In this document: piece by piece, positions 35,496-47,200 of the stretch
Position numbering within the stretch: position 1 is the first letter of the stretch
Layout of the letters: each line of letters begins with the position of its first letter
NCBI GenBank assembly: GCA_944989445.1
Contig: CALYLW010000010.1
Coordinates: forward strand, 2,147,234 to 2,211,233
Reading direction: 5' to 3'
DNA length: 64,000 nt
DNA from: Ampullaceana balthica
Lineage: Eukaryota; Mollusca; Gastropoda; Lymnaeidae
Made by a program: the position numbers and the translations under genes
The notes under the pieces: generated by a model
Databases searched by the model: none
Told to the model about the DNA's origin: nothing
Seen by the model: the letters and a program-made list of their open reading frames with translations, nothing else

Positions 35496-35529
35496 TTTTA
35501 ACTAATGGTTTGATGTTCTACGGTGATTA

Positions 35530-36111
35530 CCGTATATACTCACTCTATAGCCTGTTCGTTCATAAGCCGACCCCCCCACACACTTTTGGAAGAGAAAAGT
35601 ATTAAAAGTGTATAACCCCCTCGCAAGCCTTCCCCCCAAAAAAATAATAGGACGGCTTAAACAAAATGAAACACATTTTTTTAAAACTACAAGCTACATC
35701 GGTCATTATGATTGTTTTCTTTGTACTGCCTATCGTGTCTTTGTGCTATTTGTTAGGCAAGAGAAACCGGTATTTAAAAATAAATAGTTCTTTGGTAAAC
35801 AGTGACGAAAGCGCGTACATTAAAATTCGTAGTTGAAAACAAAAATTGTAAAACAATTTATTAAAACGTTCACAAAAATAAATAAAATGATTAAATAATG
35901 TAAGTGCAGATGTTTCATTCTGTGTTATAGGTTCTGATAGAGCAGTCGAATCTTGTAGAATGTAGAAAATGACATTGATGATCTACAATAACACCAACGA
36001 TATTCAATATACATGCAGAAATACGTTAATGACCCGCTCATAAGTCGACCCCCAAACTCTTCCTCGTAGATTTTGTCCAAAAAAGGTAGGCTTGCGAACG
36101 AGTATATACGG
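35530..36111. mobile_element. MITE with CCGTATATACTC ends and TA duplication
   Basis: Inverted ends CCGTATATACTC and GAGTATATACGG, with inner matches (GTTCGTTCATAAGCCGACCC against CATAAGTCGACCC and GTAGGCTTGCGAACGAG). TA flanks both sides. The superfamily is not assigned with confidence (Tc1/mariner-like by TA). No coding. Confidence 0.72.
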
Positions 36112-36459
36112 TACTCACCATTAATAAATCGTTTAAATTTTAAAATTTTTAAAAAATGAATTTATTTAAATTGGTAGTTGAGTCCCATACAAAGATGCAT
36201 ATTCTAGTGTGGCGAGAAAGATGTTTATCTAGGTTTGGCAAGTTGTCTAGGGGTGTAATATTAAAATAAACACATTTCTGGTCACACGCATACACTTTAG
36301 TGATCTCTTGCACTCGATAATCAACAGACCAAAGGGGTGTAAAATGTAACAATAAATGTATTTATACACTTTATACGATAGTGGAAACTGGTTCCAAAAG
36401 ATAATAGTGATAAAATAAATTAACTGTCCCTTCTTTGGACTAGCTTTATCATCATTAGG

Positions 36460-37840
36460 GCTATGCCTTGTAACCATATGTTTATGGTGAGGGTACTTAA
36501 AATCAATGGGGTTGTCGCGCCCCGCTCCGTGTGGCGGTTGGTTCTGCACGCTCCCCCGGTCAGTGTGTGCTGCTCTCCGCAGCTGTGTGCGATGAAACGT
36601 TCAGCTTGGTAATGCTGCCCTACACAAAGCTCCGTCAGTGCTGACGTGTGTAGTTGGTTCCACAGGTTACCTCCAGCTGAATCGTTCTATGCTTTGGGCT
36701 CGGTAGTTCAGGTCTTCAACAGTAACGGACTCAGTTCTACTTACACGTACAGGCTTCGACATACACAGTGTGCGTTTGTCGGCGTCAGTTTACGTTAGAC
36801 GTAATAACTAGTAACTGTTGAGTTGTCCTCCTCAAAGTCCTGTCGACAGGTGCAGGGATGAGGTAGGGTGTCAGATTTAAGTCGCTTGGGACAGTGATGG
36901 GTCCAGCTCTTGGTCGTGAGTATTAACGACAATTCTGTCCCGGTACTGGCGGGTGCCCAGAAGCCAGACTAAAAATAGAAATACATACATTGGTAGTTTC
37001 TCCACTTTGTCTGTTTTAATCCACCCTTCTGGCTGCCGAGCCTTCAGAGCAGGGTGCCAAAAGGGGATTAAGATACATTCACATAAACAAATTATCATCT
37101 AATACATTACATAACACGAGACTGAAATTAAGATCTCATCTCTACCACCACGGGTGTAGATCTATCTTGCTGACACCTCGTAAGTGGATTGAGGTAAATA
37201 TAGTAATGGTATTTAGTACACATAGATATAACTCGATCCATCCATCTGATGGAGCGTGTGTAATCGCATTAGTTAGAAAATAAACGTGGGATAATTAAAT
37301 ATCGCATGTGGCCCCGTACGGCGATCATGGGGTTAACACATTCCAATAATTTCAACATGGCATTATACAATGATTTACATTTAGATAATTGCATGAAATA
37401 TATACATAAATACAAGGGAAAAAAGCTAGAGTTCAACTTGCATCGATTCTGGTCAGCAAGAATAATGTCGGCCCTTCCACTACAAGGATTTGATGCAGAT
37501 ATAGTTGTATGAAATATGGTCACACTGGCACTACAATCTGCGGACATCTTGGGCGGAAAAGAGAATGATTTCTGGGTTGCCTTGGCCTTTATACCCGATG
37601 GTTAATATATTCACCCCTTTTCTGATTGGCTTTTAATTGTTGTAGCACGGTCATGCAACCGTGACCAGTCACATGATCCCGGTGCATACCTAATCAGGTC
37701 AGATCGTCGCATTGTTGACGGTTTCGGGTCAGACGATACTGAGTTCCCCTTTGTTCTACCCAGTTCCCGTGCGCAGATTACTTTATCTCCATAAATTTCG
37801 TCACATCTAGTACAGTTCTGACCAATGTAAGAAAGCAATT
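36460..37840 (-). other. GC-richer block, possible LTR/leader of a retroelement
   Basis: This block is clearly less AT-rich than its flanks and has no long open frame. On the minus strand GGGTATAAAGGCC near 37,585-37,597 is a good TATA box. A leader-like stretch follows, with GCAGAACCAACC near 36,540 that also occurs in the leader of the Gypsy-like element at about 60,442. CACGGT-TGCATG-ACCGTG forms a hairpin near 37,655. I read it as an LTR plus untranslated leader of a related retroelement, but no terminal repeat boundaries were found. Confidence 0.3.
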
Positions 37841-38589
37841 AATTATTATGTTTTTACTGTACTATAGAAAAAATATTTTGATATAATGATAATAGTAAAA
37901 TTAGACGTTTTCTTATGTATTTTCAAATGTTGTGTGTACTTGTGGTTGTGACCAAATTTCTTTTAAGTTATGTAGATAAATGTGTTGTCTTTATCTAGAA
38001 ATGACCAATCTTTTTATGCTACATTTCTTGAATTTATAATGTAGTCTCATATAGGGCTGTCAATTTTGTTGAAAGAAGCTGCCGGGTACCCGTGAAAATA
38101 TCGAACGGGTACCCGGGTTACCCGTTCTAAACCTCGTATAATTTTCCCCGTCATGACCGCTATACAATGGAACCTAGCCACCATCCATGCACCTCATTTC
38201 ACACAGTAGTAGTAGCCAACGGCTTGCTTCCAGTAACATACTATTACTAATGCACTACAATTAACTACAATGCACTAAAAATTTTATTCAATTCCTGCTG
38301 TAAATGCATTCGTCATACTCATAAACTAAAACTAGAGTAAACTGAACATGCAAACAAAATGTGAAATGTCAACAGAATGACGTAACGTTCAATGTCATAC
38401 CTTGTTAATATCCACTTGGCGTCGGTAGTCAATGCTAAAAGCGATGACGTATGCTATACTGCGGTAAATTTCAAGTGATCGTGCTTTGGTCAGTGGTACT
38501 GCTTTTGTTGACACCAACAAGTTTCTGATATTGGTGGGTCAGCGTTTTTTTTTATCAATATCAATTTTATGAATAGCTTTCAGATGGCG

Positions 38590-38715
38590 TTTTATCGCGC
38601 TGGGTTGCCACCCTTCGCAGACACAATTTCATTACAATGCTGCATTTTGCAGTGTTACTGTCAACTCACTTGGCATGATTCCACACGACCGACGTCTTAC
38701 CCATCTTATTAACCA
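38590..38715 (-). pseudogene. BED-type zinc finger remnant of hAT transposase
   Basis: On the minus strand, in shifting frames: KTSVVWNHAK, stop, VDSNTAKCS, then CNEIVSAKGGNPAR, stop, and KRHLKAIHKIDID. The spacing W...C..C...H...H is the BED finger that opens ZBED-type hAT transposases. Frameshifts and stops make it non-functional. Confidence 0.7.
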
Positions 38716-38815
38716 TAAACGCTGACAACTTTAGGTGTATATCAATTTTTGGGCTAGGCAAACACGTGTTAATGAACCCAAGAAACACACGCGAATGCAA
38801 GAGTGTGGGTTATAG

Positions 38816-39075
38816 CAGTGCTTCTCAAAGTGGTGGTCCGCGGAAGTTATCAAGAAAGGAGAGAGAAATATAATTATAATCCTCCAATTGCTACCAATAA
38901 TACTAGCCCTATAAAATTTGTCATTTTTTACAATAAGCTAATAAATGAAAGAAATAAAAGGAAATAAAATACATTTCGCTTCCATGTAAGTACAAGGAAA
39001 ATAGTTCACAGGTTCCTGGTGCAGTGGAAAAAATTCCTGCCGGTCCGCCATACTAAAAAAGTTTGAGAAGCACTG
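38816..39075. mobile_element. Nested hAT MITE (260 bp)
   Basis: Inverted ends CAGTGCTTCTCAAAGTGGTG and TTGAGAAGCACTG with GGTCCGC blocks inside each. The octamer GGTTATAG is repeated exactly at 38,808-38,815 and 39,076-39,083. It interrupts the duplicated segment of the surrounding hAT element; the second copy at about 39,408 keeps the uninterrupted GGGTTATAGGA site. Confidence 0.9.
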
Positions 39076-39941
39076 GGTTATAGGATTGAAGAGAGAAATG
39101 GGGGGGGGAGGGTAGAAAAACGACATTAGATAGTATCAATCGGTCTCCCACTGTCGGCTATTTCAAAGCAAAGTTAGTTTCAAAGCAATGGTGTTTTTAT
39201 GAGAGAAAAAAAACAAACACGGCATCTTTCATCTCTATGCAGTCCATCCTCACAGCTGGCGTCTTAACCATCCTACACTGTTAGTAACTATTTAATTTAT
39301 TAAATTTAAATACTGACGACCTTGTACTCATTATTAACATCTGTTTTCATAGGTCAGCACGTGTTAATGAACACAAGAAGTAGAAGCTAATGAAAGTGTG
39401 TGGGTTATAGGAGTGAAGGGAGGAGAGTGGGAGGGGTAGATAAATAACATTAGCTAGTATCAATCGGCGTATTTCAAAGCAAAGTTAGTGAAAGCAGGGG
39501 TGGTTTTTTTTATTAACAAACAGCGTCTTTCATCTCTAAGCAGTCCATCCTTTTTTGACAGAGGACTTTTGTTGTCTTTATATGATTCTTTTAAAGAACC
39601 AAAAACTTTTTTGTGTTGTGCGATTTCTGTTTCACGTTGAGAGAAAAAAGATTTATCAAAATACATTGTAGTTTGTAGTGACCGTTGACAGATATTTCTC
39701 CTTAGATGTACTTCTAAGCATATTTTGGAAACAAAAATGTTCATTTGATAAATTGTTTCGCGAGCCACAATGTAAACACAAAAAAGCCGCATGGGAGCCG
39801 AAGTTTGCCCTACGGTTAATATAGCCTATAGACCTTCTAGCCACATTTTCACGGGTACCCGAGCGGAATTTTATTACCCGGGTAATCACACGGCAACGGG
39901 TACCCGGGTCCCGGGTACCCGTTGACAGGCCTAGTCTCATA

Positions 39942-40737
39942 TTGGTTTATGCCATTAAATAACTGACTAGACTCATCATAAACATAAAAGATGTCGATCG
40001 GCACTGATTGCTCTCGTTGATTAATAAAAATAATGATTTTCCAAACAAGTTTATTTTAAATCAACGAACTATTACTATTTTAATTCATTAATCATAAAAA
40101 TATCTTTAAACTTTGGAACTGAAAATAATTGTTGATCTCAATAAAAAGATAGAAAAACCTTTATGAAAAAAATGTCAAGAAGAACTGATGGAAAAAAGAA
40201 AAAAAAACAAATATTAGTTATAGCAATACACTTTTCCTATATTCTGATTAATGTGTAACTTTCTGTAAAAGCAAATCTTCAGCAATCACAGGATATGAAT
40301 GTGGAGAAAAAATCATAATATAACAAGAACGGGGGATAAAATAAACGATGAGCTTTTTCACATATTGATTGGCTAGTCATTTATAAACATAATTTAAAAC
40401 ATTTAAATTATTTCAAGCGTCTTTACTGTTCTCATGAGTTTTTTTAAAATTATCAAAGAAATTCTTTCACTGACCATATTATTTTTAAAAATTCATAAAA
40501 ACTTAAATCAACTATTTTTCTGATAGATTGTGTTTTAAATTGTAAAAGATAATTCTTCTTAATTTACTATAAAAATGTAAATTTATATTTTCAGATCATC
40601 CATTAATTTTGAAACGAACGTGAAACCAATCTAAAAAAATCCCACCCAAAATCTCATAAATGAATAGTTAAATAATTATTTATTTAGTTTTCATAATTCA
40701 ATAAGTAATTCCTTAAATTACTTTTTTCCTCTGAAGG
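39942..40737. other. 5' flank of TLR copy 2, AT-rich
   Basis: No promoter element stands out from the AT-rich background, and no repeat was recognised. Confidence 0.35.
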
Positions 40738-42333
40738 ATGTCTACAAAAACTTCATGTTTGAGAATCGCTTCAATTCTTTCTTTTATGTCGTCAATAAAA
40801 TATTTCACATCAAAGGATCCTGCATCCTGGAACATCAGAGAACTTAAAAAATCAGTAAACAAAGTTGAGAGTAAAATCATCGATTCACTTGCCATAAGAG
40901 TATCCAACGGCATCAATAAAAACATGGCAAACTTTAAAGTTTACAAATTTAAACAGACATGGAATGAGAATGGCAAGCAATATCTGGATTTTAATCACAA
41001 ATTTGAACTATATAACCAATTTAGATGTCCGCCTTGTCTCTGTATAAATATCAGCTCAAATTTAGTTTCTGTCTTTAGTGAAGAAGTAACATTTTCGAGT
41101 ATCCCTCAAAATTGGTTAGCTGAAATATATGCATTAATTATTGTTGATTGTTACTGGCTTGAGGTGTTAGACTTAGGGACTCTCTGTCCCGTGTCAAAAT
41201 TATCAACTATAGCCGCCTTGGCAAGGTTTTTTCCGGTAGTCACTTAAATATTTCTTCTAAAGTCTCCGAATTAGATCTTTCTAGCAATTCGATTTCAACA
41301 ATTAAAGATAACAGTTTTATATTTTTCCAAAATCTTCTCAATCTGTCTTTAAGGCTTAATGAAATCCAAAATTTAACCAAACAGATGTTTAATGGACTTC
41401 ATAGTTTACGTTACCTTTCAGTTGCAAGGAATCAATTCAGTTACATTGCCAACGACACATTTAATGAAATGGGAAACCTGGTTGACCTTGACATTAGTCA
41501 AAATAATGTCATCTACACCTACTGCCTGTTGGTATATTTGCTTCTTTGAGAAATCTGGAACAACTGTATATCAATGGTATGTGCAAAAGTGGAACATACC
41601 AACGTGGTACATACCCCAATAAAGCTCTCCAGGTTCTAACAAATCTGAGACTTCTCAGCATTGATGGTGCAGACAGCCGGGGCCTAGGACCAGAAATAAA
41701 AAGTATTTTACTCTTAAGACATTTGATAATAGTACCTTCTATGTCAGATACATTCCCTTATAAAACATATTTTGATCACGTCCCAAACATTACGACACTA
41801 GAGTTATCAAAAAGTAAAACACAATCACGCCCAAAAGCTTTTACAAGGCTTACACACCTGGAGAGTTTAAAGTACTCATCGCTACATTTGGAATACAACT
41901 TATGTTGGGTTTTGAGCGACCTGCGATATTTGGTGAATTCGTCTATAAAATATTTAAAACTGAATCAGCCCCATGACGGAGAAAGTGGATGCAGGGAACT
42001 AAATGGCAAAGAAGTCAATTACTTACATTCATTAAAACTTATTTAACTTGATCTGTCAAGCAACTCCATTGTCCGCCTGGGTCCAAATTTCATTGCAATG
42101 CTATCTGCAACATTAAAAAAGATTGATTTAAGTAATAATGGTTTCTCCTATAAAATACTTACCGTTTTTACATTATTCCCTAAACAACTGAACGGAAATA
42201 ATTTTAAATAATCAGCACAATAATAATCTTCAGCTTTCCGATGATGACGAAATTCCACTATTTGGATCTGAAAATAAAGTAAAAACAAACACGTCTTTCA
42301 TGAATACACAACACGATCGGGAAATTCCTTTAA
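40738..42333 (+). pseudogene. Toll-like receptor copy 2, broken N-terminal part
   Basis: Starts at an ATG with a signal-like N terminus related to copy 1 and keeps the CPPCLC LRR cap cluster near 41,028. Damage follows. Relative to copy 1 about 16 nt are missing near 41,184, shifting the frame to a stop at 41,247. The correct frame continues with clear LRRs (for example LRYLSVARNQFSYIANDTF), then shifts again near 41,540. A GAA-to-TAA nonsense change lies at 42,044-42,046, and another stop near 42,211. The homology then runs into a transposon at 42,334. It cannot make a full receptor. Confidence 0.88.
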
Positions 42334-44697
42334 ACAAAGGGAGGGGTAGCCAAAATGCTAAATTGTTAAATACCTTATAAAATCTTCTTTTTTCCTCATT
42401 AGTTGTTAGAAGTAGTTATTAAAACATGAAAGTAAGTTAAATTTGATCCAAAAAAATTTTTTTTTGCTTTTGATTTGAATAAATGTGTTAGAATTTGACG
42501 TTTTAATATGCTTTCGTAGAATCAAAATTTAAAAAAAAACACCTGTAGCAAGTGAACAATAATTTCTGTGCTACTTGCCATCATCAAAATGCATGCACTG
42601 TCAGAAGGAAATTTAAGTATCTTGAAAAAAAAATTTATTTTGAATTTTTAAAGTTGTAAGAAAAAAATTAATAGTATTTTTCCGCGTTAGAATTTTTAAA
42701 AATCACAATAACTTTTTAAAAATGCATTCTGTGTAAAAATCCTTCTGAGAGTGTATAGATAGATGAGCATGTGCTATAAATTTTAGCCAATTCTATCAGG
42801 CCATTCACAAAATATTTTGATTCTAGCATCCAGATTCTTAAAAAAATATACAATTGAGAAAACGCAAAAAGAAAGTTTAAAATGAAAATTTTATTCTGAT
42901 TTTATACCTCAAAAAAAAAGTTAAACATAATATTGTTAGAATAAACACAGAAATAATTCTAAAATAGCATTATTTATTTTTTAAATGTTAACTTTATAAC
43001 CCTTACCCCTAAAAAAAAATCAATTTTCACCACTGTCATAATGTTAGCCCCCTCTAATCTAATATATTTCTGTTCAGCTAAAATTCTTGAAGTAAATATT
43101 GTTTTCCTTCTTCTCTTTGCTTTATTGCTTTCATTTTGGTGATTTAAAAGTAGGGCATGAGTGATCTTTCGGTTCCTCGTCGTCGGTAGAAGATACATCG
43201 TAAAATGTAGCAATATACTTTTCTGTCTCAGTTCAGAGGGACTGCTGACCTTGCTGGCTGCAGCCTTCTTATAATACTTTTGAATCAAGTTAATTATTAT
43301 CTGTAAGCTAAAACAATGAAACTACATTACAATTAGGAAATTAGAAAACAAGTATACCTTAAAAGTGCAATATCATATTTTGTTAATCAAATATTTAGTT
43401 TTTAAAAAATATATTAGAAATTCAAGTCAAGTCTATATTTTACTGATTTACACAAATCTCAAATGAATTTAATAATGACAACAAATGCTAATAAAATAAT
43501 AGAAATATTTTTACCTGAGTTAGAACTTCCAGCTTTGCGAATAACCCAAAGTTGTAATAAACTTAGTAGATTCAGTAGTCACAAGCCTCCGCAGCGCGGT
43601 TCATAGTCCTAGTCCTAGTCCTAGTCTTAGCCACATGATTTGTGCATTCTTCTTTTATTTGAACATCATATGGTGAAAACAAAATATTCACAAATTATTT
43701 TATAAGCAATGGTCAGTAATAATATCTTTCCTATTGTCTCCTCATAAAACTAGCATAAAGGCAATATTACTACAGTCTGTAATAGAGCTGAGTAAAACTA
43801 GTAAAAGCATAAGTCATATAATTTTTATAAAATATAATTGATTTTCTAAATTCTAAGCCCTAGTATAACTGTACTGTATACAGCATGGATCCTATTTATT
43901 TTTCTACTATTTACTGTAACTAATACTAATAAGTGATAATGCCACTACTTAGTAGTCTACTACTACTAGTACTACTACTAACTACTAGTCTTACTAGTAC
44001 TAGTCCTAGTGCCTAGTACTACTACTAGGCCTCACTAAAAAAAAATATATTATATTGAATTGAGACAGTAAAAGTAGAAAAAAATATATAATTGCTTACC
44101 TTATAAGTTTTAGTATAATCTGATTGCAAAATTAAAATCAAGAATAATTTTGTATTGAAAGTTGTAGATCGATTGATCGCAATGTGAGAAAAAGATAGAG
44201 TGAAAATGGCGTCTCGTATAAACAATCGTGATGCATTGTGGTCCGACGTTCACCGGGACTCGGTTTTCCCCGTACTAAATATAGTAACATTGAGTATGGT
44301 ATTTATAGCTACCAATGATATTACAGTATTTTGAAACGGTGAACCATTTCAAATTTTCACTTGGTTTTGATGGCAGTCTATATATAGATGAAAATAGGTC
44401 AGCTAGCACAACGATTCCATGGCCTTTCCAGCGATACCTAATGTGACGGGAAAGCAGTATACCAAGTAGCCCGTTGTTATGGGCCGAAAAGCAGCATTTT
44501 CGGAAATAAAATCTATTTTCTTGATTGACATATGTTGTTCAAAGTCAAATTAAACAATTAATACATCATTTAATTATATTTTTTGATATGCAATTTTGTT
44601 CATAAGATGTTCAAGTACAAAAATATGTTATAATCGCAAAATCGATTTTTTACAACTAAACTATTAATTTTACCATAAGTTGGCTACCCCTCCCCCC
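42334..44697. mobile_element. TTAA-flanked DNA transposon inserted in TLR copy 2 (2.36 kb)
   Basis: TTAA lies on both sides (42,330-42,333 and 44,698-44,701). A perfect 15-bp inverted repeat GGGAGGGGTAGCCAA lies at 42,339-42,353 and 44,680-44,694. TLR homology stops at the left TTAA and resumes after the right one. The left end has five extra bases (ACAAA) before the repeat. TTAA targets fit piggyBac or Kolobok types. No transposase is readable. The interior holds a 104-codon minus-strand frame (42,974-43,288), a short CTAGTCCTAGTC tandem run (about 43,603-43,630) and a CpG-richer patch at 44,205-44,275 with splice-like sites (GTAAGC, minus strand, near 44,095). Confidence 0.8.
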
Positions 44698-44812
44698 TTA
44701 AATACACAAGTCTGCGTCAAAACAAAACCATGACAGACGATTTATTACTTATGTTTCCTCCTAATTTACGCATTATACAGGGATTTTTTTTTGTTGAAAT
44801 TTTGGAAGAAAC

Positions 44813-46099
44813 TTGATGACAATATTGCAACTTTTGTTCAGTAAGGTAGATAAATCTGATGATTTTAAAAACTGGAGTGAAATTCTATTAATTAATTATA
44901 TTGAAAAAGCTGATTTCAGCAACAACTTTGCAGATCATTTTAATCCCTTTTTCTTTCAAATTAATAGCTCCGTACAGTATGTCTCAATATCAAACAATTT
45001 ATTTGGGCATCATTTTGACTACGATAAAAACCTTTTGTTTTTCGAAAACGCGAAGCAACTTATTACCCTTGATATGTCCAGCAATTATATCCTTCGCCTA
45101 CTACAAAATTCTTTAAGAAATTTGGCAAATCTTAAAATATTGGTTATTTCCAAATACAAACTAAACATAATAAACATCAGATTTTCACAAATGACTAAAC
45201 TAACATTTCTAAACTTAAGTAGAAACTCAATAACATCAATAAACAAACAGTCCTGTGACGACCTTCGCCTTATTTCAACTGACCATCAAATTTACCTAGA
45301 TTTGACATCGAACCCTTCACATTGCACGTGTGAGCTGATGAAATGGTTGGCTTTTACCAATGTTTATCTTTTGAATCAGGATTTTCTCGTATGTAGGAAT
45401 GAGTTAAACCAAGTTCTTGAAATAGAAAATATCGTCCAACGCGTGGAAACACTACAACGTCAATGCGTTTCAAAAACTGTCATAAATCTCACATGTGTCT
45501 TTTCTATTATTGTATTCGGTATTTTGTTGCTTACTTCATTGATTTATCGATACTGCTGGAAGCTGAGATATTTACGGAGCATAGCGTTAGTCAAACAGCT
45601 TGGCTCTAGACCCAGTGCTACAAACAAGATCGGGTATCGACTCGATGCTTACATCCTATACACAGACGACACCCGAAGATGTGTGGTGCGTGACTGTTTT
45701 CGAGACCTTAAAGACAAAAGAGGTCACCGACTGTGTATTGAAGAGAGAGATTTTCTAACAGGTACCTCCATCGTGTCCAATATCGTCAGTGGCGTACAGA
45801 ACAGTGCCAAGACGGTTGCCATGGTAACACCGGAGTTTTACCAAGGGGAATATTCGGAGTATAGCGTCAATATGGCGCTGATGGAAGAAATCTTTATGCG
45901 CCGTTCCGTCCTCTTCCTGTGTGTGTGTGAACCAACCGATAACAAGGATTTATCACATGACCTACTTACTGCCATGAAACAAAATAATTACATTGAATAC
46001 CCGCAAAGAGATGACTTCACAGAAGAAATAATTGATGAACTTTGGAATCAGTTCTCACGAGCAATAGGCAAAAATGACTTTGAGGAGATTTACGTTTGA
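44813..46099 (+). CDS. Toll-like receptor copy 2, open C-terminal part (LRR, TM, TIR)
   Basis: An open frame of 428 codons (first in-frame ATG at 44,816) covers the last LRRs, the CTCELMKW LRR cap, a membrane segment (about residues 221-247) and a TIR domain from about residue 276. Homology to copy 1 extends upstream to about 44,745, broken by a T-run frameshift near 44,783. The TIR differs from copy 1 at about 21 of 150 positions, including box 1 (LDAYILY), box 2 (RDFLTG, the BB-loop proline replaced by threonine at nt 45,758-45,760) and box 3 (LWNQF). Three residues (GLE) of the LRR cap are missing. A protein from this frame would lack a signal peptide. It is most likely the surviving end of a pseudogene. 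Confidence 0.85.
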   Translation: MMTILQLLFSKVDKSDDFKNWSEILLINYIEKADFSNNFADHFNPFFFQINSSVQYVSISNNLFGHHFDYDKNLLFFENAKQLITLDMSSNYILRLLQNSLRNLANLKILVISKYKLNIINIRFSQMTKLTFLNLSRNSITSINKQSCDDLRLISTDHQIYLDLTSNPSHCTCELMKWLAFTNVYLLNQDFLVCRNELNQVLEIENIVQRVETLQRQCVSKTVINLTCVFSIIVFGILLLTSLIYRYCWKLRYLRSIALVKQLGSRPSATNKIGYRLDAYILYTDDTRRCVVRDCFRDLKDKRGHRLCIEERDFLTGTSIVSNIVSGVQNSAKTVAMVTPEFYQGEYSEYSVNMALMEEIFMRRSVLFLCVCEPTDNKDLSHDLLTAMKQNNYIEYPQRDDFTEEIIDELWNQFSRAIGKNDFEEIYV

Positions 46100-46119
46100 T
46101 CTCTTATCGGTATTAATCG

Positions 46120-47200
46120 GCATCATTCTGTCTCGCAAGATGATGGTGCATCACCATTGGTGCGAGTTGCATTTCCTCGTGTTGCTGTGCAGTCCTATCC
46201 TTCATTGACAGTCTTTACCACAGCCTTTGCACATGAATTCTTTGCTTCCCAATGTTTTGGACTTTCTCCTAGCATTTCTGTTTGTAGCGCCCTCGATCCT
46301 TTGCGCCTCGGCTACTATGACACACTTTTTTACAATTGTGCACCACGTAGATCGGTCTTCTGCCATACACTCCCATTCGCTTGTACGTATTCTGGCTGCT
46401 TTTATGTCCCTTTCGCAGACATCTTTAAATCTCAGACGTGGGCGACCTGTCTTCTTTTTGACCGATGCCAGTTGTCCATATAGGAAGTCCTTAGGGATGC
46501 GGTCAGGGCTCATTCTTTTTACATGTCCTAGCTATCTCAGGAATCTTTCACTAAGGATTGAGAACATGCTTTGGATATTGGCACGCGTCAGGATCTTACT
46601 ATTTGGCACTTTGTCCGGCCATTTAATGCCAAGGATGAAACGCAGGCACCTCAAGTTGAAGCTATTAAGCTTCCGCTCATTTGATGTATAAGTGGTCCAC
46701 GTCTCGCTCCCGTATAGCAGCGTACTGATGATGCAGGCCCGATAGACACACAGATTTGTTGCCTGAAGAATCTTAAAAACCAACACTTTATCAACATTTA
46801 AATCTCAAATAAAAATGCAGGACTAAACACAAACCATAGATAAGCATAGGACGCAATAATCTTCTGTATAGAAGGAGCGTCTGTAAACAGAAAAGATAAG
46901 ATAAGACACGAGTTGTTTCAAACCAGTTTCTGTGTATGCTGTCAGTGCCGCATCATCCGCAAAGAGTAGCTCACGAATTAAGACATCTGTCGTTTTGGTT
47001 TTGGCTAGGAGACGGGCAGTGTTGAAAAGTCCTCAATCAGCTCTGGTGTGTAACCAGATTCCATCCCTGCTATCCTTGAATGCGTATCGAAGCAGTACAA
47101 AGAAGAATATTGCTACAGTGTTAGTGCGAGCACACAACCTTGTTTAACACCGCTGCTGACTGGAAAGGCTTCTGACATAGCTCCATCGAACTATTTTATT
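46120..47200 (-). pseudogene. LINE fragment (RTE-like), RT to C terminus
   Basis: On the minus strand from right to left: the RT palm with RELLFADDAALTAYTETGLQ (about 47,000-46,925), a SINE-like interruption near 46,800-46,910, then LLYGSETWTTY, KLNSFNLRCLRFILGIKWPD and, after a frameshift, the GRPRLRFKDVCERD block (about 46,470-46,430). This is the same family as 31,440-32,240. It begins about 20 bp after the TLR copy 2 stop codon. Confidence 0.82.

Larger units (their letters stand above)
38052..39933 (-). mobile_element. hAT transposon remnant with nested MITE and internal duplication
   Basis: The ends are TAGGGCTGTCAA and TTGACAGGCCTA, with an exact 8-bp duplication GTCTCATA (38,044-38,051 and 39,934-39,941). 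Sub-terminal GGGTACCCG clusters occur at both sides. The minus strand holds a decayed BED zinc finger. Roughly 38,690-39,262 is repeated at 39,258-39,555. A 260-bp MITE sits in the first copy only. Confidence 0.85.

Noticed and set aside
42974..43288. Transposase of the TTAA element
   Set aside because: The 104-residue minus-strand peptide shows no DDE/DDD motif or piggyBac/Kolobok signature. Kept only as part of a possible captured gene.
44813..46099. Annotating TLR copy 2 C terminus as an independent intact gene
   Set aside because: It starts in mid-LRR, lacks a signal peptide, and its upstream half is broken by several lesions and a transposon.
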